From Gnetum montanum (lineage: Eukaryota; Streptophyta; Gnetopsida; Gnetales; Gnetaceae): a stretch of DNA of 64,000 nt. The notes under the pieces are model-generated. The model saw only the letters and a program-made list of their open reading frames with translations. It had not been told where the DNA came from and searched no databases. Shown here piece by piece: positions 21,510-32,500 of the stretch; within the stretch, counting starts at the first letter, position 1, and each line of letters starts with the position of its first letter. The stretch lies in assembly GCA_015680685.1 (NCBI GenBank), contig MNCI01027046.1, positions 1,369,638 to 1,433,637 on the forward strand, read 5' to 3'. The position numbers and the translations under genes were made by a program.

Positions 21510-23090
21510 AGAATGATCCTAGTTCTAACAATATATATAACTTTCCACATTCATGTCTAAACTTAAAATAATAAAAAGACTCAAACTAGGAATAGAAAGT
21601 TGTGATGAAATATTGACTTTTGTAGGAGAGAATGATCTAAAAGAAATTTAAAATAGAAATTGTCCATCACAATTGATTTTACACTAAGATTCTTTACCAT
21701 TAGTGCTAGCTAACTTCTCAATATAATATTTTATCTTTGAGTTAACAACATTATTATTAAAGGATGAAAATTTTTTCTTATGAGCTATTTACTTAGCTAA
21801 TTAGTACTTCCTTTAGAAAATTTTTTTTGGAGCTTTTGTCTTTTATGGTTTATTCATTTCCATTTAATCATTGTATACATTCATAGTAACTTGATTTTTT
21901 ATATATTCAACTTTAGATTATTTTTTATATCATTAATTTCAACACATTTTTTTTCTTTTTCACAACATCTTTTTTTGGAGCTCAAAAGGACATGCACTAA
22001 ATAGATGTCCTTTTCAATGATAAAAGTTGCAAGAATTAGGATGATTATAATTTGTGATTAGTTGAATACAAATCTTCTTGCTTGATTGTAACACTAATTT
22101 CTTTTTATGGTTAAGAAATTGATTTCAAAAGAAAAGGAAAAAAGGAAAAAAGGAAAAATGAAAGAAAGAAAATAAAGAAAAAGGTCTATGAGAATCACAT
22201 GGTATTGAATAGATATCATATGCTAATGGGATCAAGAAGACTAGCAATCTATTGTTCAATTTTATGAAAAATTAGTGAAAGATTAAATAACTCGACAAAA
22301 CATGGAGAATGATCCTAGTTCTAACAATATTTATGTCACTTTCAACATTCATGTTTGAACTTAAAATAATAAAAAGATTCAAGCTAGTAATAGAAAGTTG
22401 TGGTGAAATATCGACTTTTGTAGGAGAGGAAGGTCTAAAATCAAATTAAAATAGAAATTGTCCATCACAATTGATTTTACACAAGATTCTTTTGCCATTA
22501 GTGTTAGTTGACTTCTTAATATCATATATAATCTTTGAGTTAACAACATTATTATTAAAGGATGAAAATTTTTTCTTATGGGCTATTTGTTTGAATTGAT
22601 CAATACTTCCTTTAGAAAAAAATATTCATAGGGGCTTTTGTATCCTATGATTTATTCATTTGCATTTAATCATTATTAACATTGATAGTAATTTGATTTT
22701 TTATATCTAACTTTAGATTATTTTTTATATCCTTATTTTCAACACATTTTTTTCTTTTTCACAACATCTTTTTTTTTTTGAGCAAAAAAGAACAAGCATT
22801 AGACAAATGTCCTTTGCAATGATAAAAGTTGCAAGAATTAAGATGATTATAATTTGTGATTGGTTGAATACAAATCTTCTTGCTTGATTGTAATACTAAT
22901 TTCTTTTTATAGTTAAGAAATTGATTTCAATAAAAAGGAAAAAAGAAAGAATGAAAATAAAGAAAAAGGTCTATGAGAATCACATGGCATTGAATAGATT
23001 TCATCTGCTAATGGGATCAAGAAGACTAACAATCTATTATCCAATTTTATGAAAAATTAGTGAAGGATTAAATAACTTGACAAAACATGG
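21510..23090 (-). repeat. Tandem 0.8-kb duplication with gag zinc-knuckle relic
   Basis: Unit 1 (21510-22305) and unit 2 (22306-23090) are head-to-tail copies beginning AGAATGATCCTAGTTCTAAC and ending near AAAACATGG. On the minus strand both encode a decayed retroelement zinc knuckle, CNFYH-KGHL--AC, in which the second cysteine of CX2CX4HX4C is tyrosine in both copies, so that change predates the duplication. The knuckle's upstream context (KKKLVLQSSKKICIQ) hints at a copia-like Gag, but no other domain is readable. Confidence 0.6.
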
Positions 23091-23215
23091 AACTTCAGAA
23101 TATTCTTTAGATTTGGCATTAAAATTTGCAGTCCACTTACAAAGGGTCAACAATATATGCTTATGTAGGAATGACCCTATATTTAGGGCATGTTGAATAA
23201 TTGAAGCATTGCCTA

Positions 23216-23360
23216 ATCAATGAAGTGTTAGCCAAGTGGTAATACTCTTGATTTGAAAGCAAAAAGTCATGGGTTTGATTTTGGTGGGTAATACTAAGTT
23301 ATAAAGTTCCAATTGGACTATATATCTTGGACTTACCTATATTACAAATACATTCCCCCA
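23216..23360 (+). mobile_element. SINE copy 1 (tRNA-derived)
   Basis: A 145-bp unit has an A-box-like TTAGCCAAGTGGTAATA and a B-box-like GGGTTTGATTTTGG, then a body ending AATTGGACTATATATCTTGG. It is flanked by a 17-bp target duplication (AATTGAAGCATTGCYTA, 23199-23215 and 23361-23377). Confidence 0.8.
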
Positions 23361-23750
23361 AATTGAAGCATTGCTTAGCTCAACAAACAGAAATAAAGGA
23401 GAATAATACATGACATTAATGACTTGAATGTCATGTTTTTACATCACATCATTTACTTGTGAAGTGAAACTTAAATGTTTTTAGAAGAGTTTTCTTTCTT
23501 ATTGATAATTAACTTTCTTCTCTTAATTTTTTTTGGGATCAATTATGATGATGTACCCTTAAATAGACATTACTAAAATTAGCAAGCTCTTCCTTTTCAT
23601 GTTGTACAAGAGATTCACATTACTAAAATTGGCAAGATTGTTCCATTCATGTTGTTTTAGTTATTCACCTTTCTTAAGTGTTTAGCATGTGATGTTTTGA
23701 GTTTTGCTTATTTTCTTAGATAACACCATATATGAGTAATACTAATTATT

Positions 23751-23897
23751 GGAACTCAAAACGTTTTTTAAATAATAATTACCCCTAAAACATATGATCA
23801 AATTAGAAATTTGTAACTCAACACTATCCACCAAAATCAAACCCATAACTTGAAACTTCCAAATCAATAGTCTTATCACTAGACTAACACCTCATGT
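23751..23897 (-). mobile_element. SINE copy 2 (tRNA-derived)
   Basis: On the minus strand it starts with GAGGTGTTAGTCTAGTGATA and has the B-box-like GGGTTTGATTTTGG. Its 15-bp flanks (GTAATACTAATTATT, 23736-23750; GTAATACCAATCTTA, 23898-23912) are a diverged target duplication. They lie exactly where the 190-bp repeat is broken. Confidence 0.8.
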
Positions 23898-24019
23898 GTA
23901 ATACCAATCTTAAAAGGATCTCATATGAGGCAATAAATATAATAAACATTGCCAAAATTATGAATCTTTTTCCTTTTATGTTTTTCCATAGATCCACCTC
24001 TTCTTATTGCTTACTATGT

Positions 24020-24167
24020 CAAGGTTTTGAAACCTTAAAATAATTGTAATATCGGTACACCCCGAGGTATATAGTCGAATTAAAACTTTGAAACTCAACA
24101 TTGCCCACTAGAATTAAACTCATAACTTAAGCTTTCAAATCAAGAGTCTTACCATTGGGCTAACACC
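24020..24167 (-). mobile_element. SINE copy 3 (tRNA-derived)
   Basis: The minus strand reads AGGTGTTAGCCCAATGGTAA, then a decayed B-box (GAGTTTAATTCTAG), then the same body as copy 1. Flanks are a 16-bp target duplication with one mismatch (TTATTGCTTACTATGT, 24004-24019; TTATTGCTTAGTATGT, 24168-24183). Confidence 0.8.
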
Positions 24168-24421
24168 TTATTGCTTAGTATGTGATGTATTCTAAGTTTT
24201 ACTTATTATTAACATTAATTTTAGATTGTTCATCCCCTTAGACAACACCATCCATGAGCAATACTAGTCTTAAAAGACTTTGACTTGAGACAACAATTAA
24301 AATAGACATTTCCAAAATTAGTAAGCTTTTCCCTTTAATGTTAGATCTCTTAAGTGCTTAGTATGTGATGTATTTTAAGTTTTGCTTATTATTAACATTA
24401 ATTTTTAGGTCATTTATCCCC

Positions 24422-25326
24422 TAATGAGCAACAAAGGTTTCCCTACACCCAACCATACATATCATAAGTGTTTATGTACAATTCAATCAAATTCCATGGA
24501 TGGGACTAGCATGGTATCTAGATAGTTAAATGTGAGATCACAAATCATTGTCTTCCAACTTGGACTAGTGGTAGTTCTATTATGTATGGTTTAGTCCAAG
24601 GTAAGAAATATGATCATTGATGTTATTTGGCTATGACTAAGTTAGATGGCTAATGAGATTAATTAACTTAATTAGTAACAAAAACATATATCCTAAGATA
24701 GGCTAAGGGCAATGAGTATCCATTCCAAGCATTCTGTATATGTCCTAAACTCATGTATCTATTGTTATGATTACCAAGCATTATGCTACTAGATGAACTA
24801 AGCAACAATGTTGCTGGGCTTACCAAGTAAATATGTGTTTATGCTAGAAATTGGTCATGCTTATTCCACCAATAACTAATATGCATGAAAATGTAAATAT
24901 TAAGCTAAGTGCATGGAAAATAAATTGCATTGAAAAGTAAATTTTATTTTAAGTCAAAGTGCTATAATGAATAGGAATCAATCTCAATCTTATTGCTGGC
25001 TATGGATTGTGTCTAGCTACAATGCCACTCGAATAAGACACCGTACAATTAAGACACCATACAATCAACACAAATTCATGTTGTGGGCAATTGCTAACTA
25101 AATCTAAGTCCTATGGAAGCAAACTATAAGAGTTTGGCTACACTACTAAGCAAATTGTGCCTAAACACAGTGGGTGAATTGTATTTATAAGCATTTTTTT
25201 GTGATTGTGTCAATGCAAATACGTTGATGCAATAAAGACTTAGTCAACAAAGCTACATCAACAAAGCTATGTTGATGCATCAACATCAACTAAGCCCTTA
25301 CAAAATTACACTTCTATTGTTCATCA
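24422..25326 (-). mobile_element. Solo LTR with TCCCC target duplication
   Basis: A 905-bp LTR of the gypsy family (start decayed to TAATGAGC, end TTCATCA) is flanked by perfect 5-bp repeats TCCCC (24417-24421 and 25327-25331). Its R/U5 matches the other LTRs, and its TATA box is at 25182-25189. U3 has its own palindrome, GTTGATGCATCAAC (25271-25284). It probably arose by recombination between the two LTRs of a full element. Confidence 0.85.
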
Positions 25327-25639
25327 TCCCCTTACACAACACCATCCATAAGTAATACCAATCTTAAAAGGCTTTAGTACGAGATAATAAACTCAATAGA
25401 TATTCTCAAAAGTATCAAGCTTTTTCCTTCCATGTTGTTTTAAAGATCCACCTCTCCTTAGTATGCGATGCATTTTAAGTTTTGCTTAATATTTACATTA
25501 ATGTTTAGGTCTTTCATCCCCTTAATGACACCATCCACGAGTAATACCAATCTTAAGAGGCTCTTATATGTGACAACAAATGAAATAAAATAGATGAATG
25601 AGCATGGGACATAGGTCAGTTGGTTTGTCAACTTATTAA

Positions 25640-25845
25640 CTATAAAGCAACAAGTTTACCACCAATAAAAAAAGGATCATCATCAAAGGCTTAATGCTCA
25701 TCTTGCCAAGGTAGGGTCTTGGGAGGGTAGTCGACAAGCAAAAGCCTAACATCTTTTGAGTTGCTATGCCTAGGCTTGAACCCAAGTCTTATGACTTGAG
25801 AAACAAGCACCTTACCTCCAAGTTCACCATTGAGAATAAAATTGA
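25640..25845 (-). mobile_element. TS-like tRNA-derived SINE
   Basis: The minus strand carries GGAGGTAAGGTGCTTGTTTC and a B-box match, GGGTTCAAGCC. The body has CTACCCTCCCAAGACCCTAC, resembling the CTACCCTCCCCAGACCC block of tobacco-type TS SINEs, and a T-rich end. No clear target duplication was found. Confidence 0.5.
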
Positions 25846-26062
25846 AAAATTGCAACATTGTTAACTCATACCTAAGTAATTCTTTTTTTTATGAACCATT
25901 ATTTCTACAAAACATAAAGTATGTAAGTTTAAAGAATTATAACAGTATTATTTTTATTACTGTGTACTGAAAAAAATTATAAAATATAAAAAAGATAGAG
26001 AGAACTGGACTCGTACCCGATTGGCAGGTGCTTCACTCTTCGCAACATGATAGCTTTTTCAA

Positions 26063-26541
26063 CAGTAACAAAACTATAAATATGCTTTTTCCACATTAAC
26101 AAAGCTATAAACATGCAGCATTTGGAAATAATGTGGGTTGAATCGAAGACGGTTAAGCAAAGCAAAATTCCCATCCAAAATACAGCAATGCGTTGCGCCT
26201 GACAGAGCAGAAAAAATATATTGCTTTGTTTGGGAAAGCAAGGGCTCTTCTCCTGGAGGAGATCCAAAGTTTTATTACGTGGAGACCCTGAGGTTTAGAA
26301 GCCTCCTAAGTCTTGAATCCGCTTGGAATTGGAGATCGCAGCAGTATTTCAAGTATTTGATCGGTAACGGATCTGGTCGCTTCTCTGAACTTCTGCAAAT
26401 CTCAAGTATGTGAATGATTCTCTTACTCCGCTAAATTCGTTTTCGATGTTGGATGTGCTGAAAATTATGATTTTAACGGCGTAATTTTGGTGCTGTGTTT
26501 ATAGTATTTGATATCAGGGAAAAAGATAAAAAAGAGGAAGA
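26063..26541 (+). promoter_or_regulatory. SEC24: SEC24 promoter and 5' untranslated region
   Basis: A TATA-like TATAAATA is at 26075-26082. The region before the start codon contains a good donor (CTCAA/GTATGTG, GT at 26406) and acceptors ending at 26504 and 26517, consistent with one 5'UTR intron of about 110 bp, a common arrangement in plant housekeeping genes. The transcription start itself cannot be read from sequence. Confidence 0.5.
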
Positions 26542-29500
26542 ATGCAGCCAAACAGGCCAGGAGCACCTGCTAGGGCGTCCACGCCTCCATTCCAGCAACA
26601 ATATCCTCCCTTTTCAGCTCCAGGTGACTTTGTCCTTCAACGACGCTAAGATTTCTTTAAGTTCCTGTTAGATTTCAGATCTTTTGAATGTTTTTTCGCT
26701 GGTTCGTTTAACTGCTGGATCTTTTGCCGCATTCTGGAATTGCCGAATTGGTGATTTACTGGTTGATCCTGCTTCAAGCTTATTGTATTATGTGCGGTTA
26801 TTATTAATGCGAAAAAAAATTATTTTGGAATACATACATGGAGTGCAAATTTACAAGTTGTCAAAATCGAAATCCTGTCCCATCTCCTATGGCCGTTGTA
26901 AAGATAAACCTCTGCTTTCACTCAATTTTAAATATATGCATCAGGAGTGAGTATCAAGTTGATCATTGCCTGTCTTTAGTTTTTTGTTTAGAGATCACCA
27001 GTATCTCCCCTAAAAATTCAAATCTTTTTAACTCGAGGAGTTCATTTTTTTTTTGAAAATCAAGTAATTAACCAAAGTTCTAAACTTTCTGAAAAATTTG
27101 TGCGTCCCGTGTTATTCATAATGCATTTTCTAAAGGCTAATTTTAAGATTTTGTATTGAGTTTGAACACTGCCATTGACTTCATCTATTCGAGAAAGAGA
27201 TGTCACGAGGCAGTAATTTAAGTTGTAAGGTTTACTTTAAATTCACATAATGTACAGTCTTGAACATGCACATGTTACAGGCTCGGTATCAGGGGGACTT
27301 TCAGCATCTGTAATGCAATATCCCACCGCGGCAGTTCGATCCGAACGTCCTTCAATGCAGGGTGTGCAGCGTCCTGCTGCTTCTTTCCCAGAAGCTTCTC
27401 CCGGCCTACCGTCTGTTGCTCCTTTGTCAAGACCAGCAGCACCTCATTTTCAGGCAACAGCACCGCTATCTTCAAATGGTCCTTCTGTTACAACTACACA
27501 GCCAGGCAGTGCATTATCATCAGTAAGAGGTCCTATACCTGTTGTTCGTCCCCCAGTAGCAGGTGGCCCTGGCTCTGGTCTTGTGGGTAGTCAACCACTA
27601 ACATCTTTTCCAGGAAGTTCTGCTTTTGCTCGGCCAACACCAGGAACTTCAACACCATCTATTCCTCCTCCCCAACCCTTTTCAACACAGCTGCAACCAG
27701 GTTTTATGCCTGGAAATCTCCCACCTCCAGTAAGGCAGCCTTCAACAGAGTATCCACGTGGAGCTCCAAGTGGGCCAGCATTTGGACCACCTCTTGCCGG
27801 TGGACAACCTCCCCAGCCTCCTATGTTTGCATCTCGGCCCATGTTTCCTAGTTCTCAACCGACAACACATATACCGAGTCAATATCCTCCCCAAGGAGGT
27901 ATACCAACTTTTCCGAGTTCAGTGTCACAGCCACCCATGGGAACACCCTACATAGATCCACAAAATATAAGAGGACCTCCTTCTTATGCACCAATAGGTG
28001 GCCCCCCTACTGCAGGGATTCAGGAATTGGTTGAAGATTTCCAATCACTTTCAGTAACACCAGCTCCAGGATCAATTGAACCACGTATGGATTCTACTTC
28101 TCTGCCACGACCTCTGGATGAATCACATATTAAGGATCCTCCGTCAAGCACAGTCTATACTGCTAATTGTCATTCAAGATTTGTACGTCTTACAACAAAT
28201 GCAATACCAAATTCTCAATCACTCCTAGCTCGTTGGCATCTTCCTCTTGGTGCTGTTGTTCATCCATTAGCAGAATCACCAACTGGGGTAAGAACAATCT
28301 CTTTTTAATTCATTTACTATTACTTTTAACAATGGTTAATTAGCTTATTTTGATAACAAAACATTTTTTGTTTTCTTTTTGTGAAGGAGGATATACCTGT
28401 TGTTGATTTCGGAACTTCTTCCATTGAAAGGTGCAGACGGTGTCGAACATATATCAATCCTTATGTTGTTTTCACAGATATGGGAAGAAGGTGGAGGTGT
28501 AATGTTTGTAATTTGCTGAATGATGGTAAGATTTCAAGGCCTTGGTATCATACAGCACTGTATTTCAAATATAAACTGTAAAAATAAAATCACTAGACCT
28601 CTAGGTATGTTTTATAAATTCACGACAGAAAACTGTTATAGCATTTTCCACTGCCACCATTGTTTGAGCTATATAACTACAGAGCAAGCAGTAGCACTTG
28701 TATGGTTTTCCAGACAAATCAGATGTTTCTGGTTCTTGGTTTTCAATTCTAAACTAAAAAGTTACCCTTTCTCTTTTTCCTTGGGGAGCTCAAATCTAAC
28801 CGAAAATATTACAATGGTGATAGAGTAGATCCAAGGAACCTAAGACAGAGCACTTGCCTGAGTTTTATGAAGGAAACTTAGATTGTTCATATGTTGTTTC
28901 ATTTGTTGTGTTAGCTTAAAGATCTAAACGTACTGTGCAAGGAATCATTCCTTAGAGGAATACAATTAAATTTTTTAGCATACTATGAATTTTTCTAAAG
29001 CAAAAGATCAGTTGCACAATATGTAGAAAGCTATGTTGTTCCTTAGTTAGGATGCTACATCTGGGAGTGTTACGTGTGCAGGGATATTAATGGAATAAAT
29101 GGTGCCCAAAATCCCAAGACACATAGATCAACTCTAAAAATATCTGATGCAAGAATAACACCTTTTAAAAAGCAGATCCTAAACATGCGCTATTCAAATT
29201 GTTAGAAAAAATGTTAGACTTAACAGATTTCCTGTTTGTATTATGTCTAGCTATAGGCATAAGCATTGTTTATTAGCGCTGGTCGTATCTTTCTATGTTG
29301 TGCAGTTGTGATTTGCAAATATCCTTAATGTTTGAGGGAATCTATTAGCCAAACCAAAAGTATTGATGGCCTCCAAGTTAAAGTCACTTATTTGAACATG
29401 CCTCCAATATACTTCATGGGGCCCCAATCCATGTATGGAGTCTCTGGAGAGGAGTCGTCTACTTGTATTAAAACTATCTAGAAAATGCTCAAGTAAAATA

Positions 29501-32500
29501 AAATAGAAGTGCTTCCTTGGGTATTTGATTTTGTTATTGGTTACCTATTTATTGTTGGAAATGTTCAGCCAATGATTCATTTTCATACATTGTAATTATG
29601 TATTGCTACCAGGAAAGTACACTGTACCTAAACCCTGCCTTATCATACCTTTATACTTTAGAAAGTGGATCCTACCACAGCCAGGTCAAGGTGTTTAAAT
29701 TTTCTCTGTGGACTTGCGGTTGGTATTTTTCTCTAGAAACACGGCAGTGCACTTTCAATGCCTATGGTGTTTGTACTGTGTGAATTTTTGTTCGCAGATT
29801 AAGACAACTATACATTATTGAAGCATGATCTGTATTGTTGGTGGTCACAGCTTTCAGGATTTGACTGAGAATAAGATGGATTAGAACTGCTGAGATTAAA
29901 ATATCTTTCTAGACGTTTGTTATGTTGACTTTTGGGAGTTACTGGAAAACTTCTGAAAGTTATAAAGTGGGCAGAACGGGCAGGATGAAAATCATTCAAA
30001 ATTATGTGGTGTATCCTGTGTTGAGGCAGCTTTAGGTTTGGTCAACTACATATGCGTGGAATTTTGTGTAGGAAATCCCATTGGATTTGATTCTTGGCTT
30101 AAGAGTTCAGAGGCAATGTTTATTTTCAGAAAACATAAGATTAACATAACTTTCCTATCTAGCTTGTAGCTCAAGTTTGTTCAAATGTTTGTGCTTATAT
30201 TGAATTAAAGTTTTTAAGGTACTTATGGATTTCATCTTTTAGTGCTTCACCTACCCCAGAGCTTAGCCTTTTGATACCCTTGGCAATAATCATGTTGTGT
30301 CATGGACACTAGAAATGGTATTACAGTTTTAATTAAGTAAATTTTCCTTTGGACTGGAACAACACCTGAAAAGTTAAACCAGTTACGAAGAAAGCCAGTG
30401 AGAGGTAAAATTTAAGAGTTGATAAGTTTTTAAAATAAAATCTTAGGAAATGTCAATAAGGTAGTATTTATGGTGCTTTTACATTTTCTCAGGTATAACG
30501 GTACCCTGATGCAAGAAGGTGACATATATTTATCATTTTATCATTAATTAAATTGCCTCTTACACAAAGCATGTTGTGTGTGTTAAAAATCTGGGTTATA
30601 ATCCTATGTCATTGTTATGAGCCTTTTTGACAGCTATTTCCATATTTTAAAACCTACCTAAGTTTGTAACCCTATACAATCAGCCTTTGGTTATTATTTC
30701 TCATCGCAATCATGTATCATATTACATATTAACATGTTGTATAGGGTTATATGCTTTTCTTATTTTGTAGTACTGGAGAAAGAGACATCTTGGTCATGAT
30801 TTATAATACCACAACCTTTTGCCAAAGAAATCTAGCACATGTATCTTGGGATCACTTCGTGTTATTGCTGAAATTTGCCATTTCATAATTGTGCAAATTT
30901 TAAAAATTAGAATTATGATTAAAAACTGGGACATAAAAATCTACATAAATTTACAATGTTTTTGTTCGTATATATTTACATTAAAGATTAAATTAGATAG
31001 GTTCATTTTTTTTGGTTATATTAATTGCTAATATTATATACTTGCTACTAATCTATGTGATAATTGTCTGTTGCACAGTCAGTGCAGAATACTTTGCACC
31101 ATTGGATGAAGCTGGCAGGAGGGTAGATGTTGAAGTGCGCCCTGAACTCAGTAAAGGCACTGTAGAGTTTGTTGCTCCCACAGAGTATATGATTCGGCCT
31201 CCAATGCCTCCAACATATTTTTTCCTTATTGATGTATCTTTTGCTGCAGTAAAGAGTGGCATGTTGAAGGTAAATATAAAATTTTTAGTTGTTACATAAT
31301 CATGTATTTTACTGTTTCCATTTTGCTTCCCGATGTACAATTAATGCATCACCTTCAAGTAGTTCGTCTGTCATCTTGGAATGGGAACTTGGTTTCAATT
31401 CTCGTCTTAGGGTCAGTGCGTAAGTTGTAGAGAATATTTGCATCTTGGGTTCTCTTTCACTAGAATATTTAAGTCAATCTCAAAGTACCAGATGGTTTCA
31501 CAGGTTTTTACCACATCGAAACACTTCCTACTATTCCTCCGTTTGATTTTTTTATTTGTTACTCGATTTAATTTAGTAAGCTACATTGCATCATATATTT
31601 TGTAGCTTAATTATAATTTCTTATGCCTGAAAATTTGGTTGTTACCTTTTGCTTCAGGTTTCGGTAGAGACTATAAAGGCCTCCTTGGATAAACTTCCTG
31701 GATTTCCTCGGACACAGATTGGGTTCTTGACTTTTGATAGCTCATTGCATTTTTACAATTTAAAAGTAAGATTGGATTCCTATTCATAAACTTTATTTCA
31801 GGCATTATAATCATTATAGGGAAAAATGTGTTGCTTTTGTTGATATTCATTTATATTAGTTTATATTTTATTTTTGACAGGCAACATTGACGCAGCCACA
31901 AATGATGGTTGTAGCAGATTTGGATGAACCATTTGTTCCACTTCCTGATGATTTACTGGTTAATTTATCAGAGTCTCGTTCTGTAGTAGATGCCTTATTG
32001 GATAGCCTTCCAGCAATGTTTGAGGAAAGCAATAACATTGAGTCTGCCTTTGGGCCTGCTTTAAAAGCTGCATTTATGGTTATGGTAAACTTGAATTTCT
32101 TCAAGTTTCTGATTGGTTGTTGTATGGTCTTTCTTTTTCGTATTTTAACTATTGGGAAAAGTTAGTTTGAGTTTTTTTTTTCTCAAACTGTTACACACTC
32201 ACTCTGTTTTAGAATGTTTGACAGAGTCGACTTGGAGGGAAGCTAGTTATCTTTCAGAGTACTTTACCTTCTCTTGGGGTTGGACGTTTGAAGTTGAGGG
32301 GTGATGATATGCGAATTTATGGAACTGATAAAGAGCACACAATTAGAAATGCAGAAGATCCATTTTATAAACAAATGGCCGCAGATCTTACAAAATATCA
32401 AATTGGGGTTAATCTGTATATATTCGGTGAAAAATATACAGATTTAGCTTCATTAGGTATATGAGCTATGCCTTTAGTACTGTAATTTATGAATAGCATT

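Larger units (their letters stand above)
23560..25600 (+). repeat. Decayed tandem repeat, unit about 190 bp, interrupted by SINEs and an LTR
   Basis: The unit contains CATCCCCTTAGACAACACC, AATACCAATCTTAAAAGG, a stretch ending TAAAATAGACATT, AAAATTAGTAAGCTTTT and TTAGTATGTGATGTATTTTA. The block with CATCCCCTTA recurs near 23710, 24231, 24411/25327 and 25515. After subtracting inserted elements, spacing is about 184-192 bp. The array has about four to five units and is split by SINEs 2 and 3 and a solo LTR. Confidence 0.7.

Noticed and set aside
25977-26267. 96-codon minus-strand frame upstream of SEC24, and a B-box-like GGTACGAGTCC near 26010-26025 (minus)
   Set aside because: The frame overlaps the SEC24 promoter and has no recognisable domain. 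The tRNA-like match lacks an A-box and a cloverleaf.
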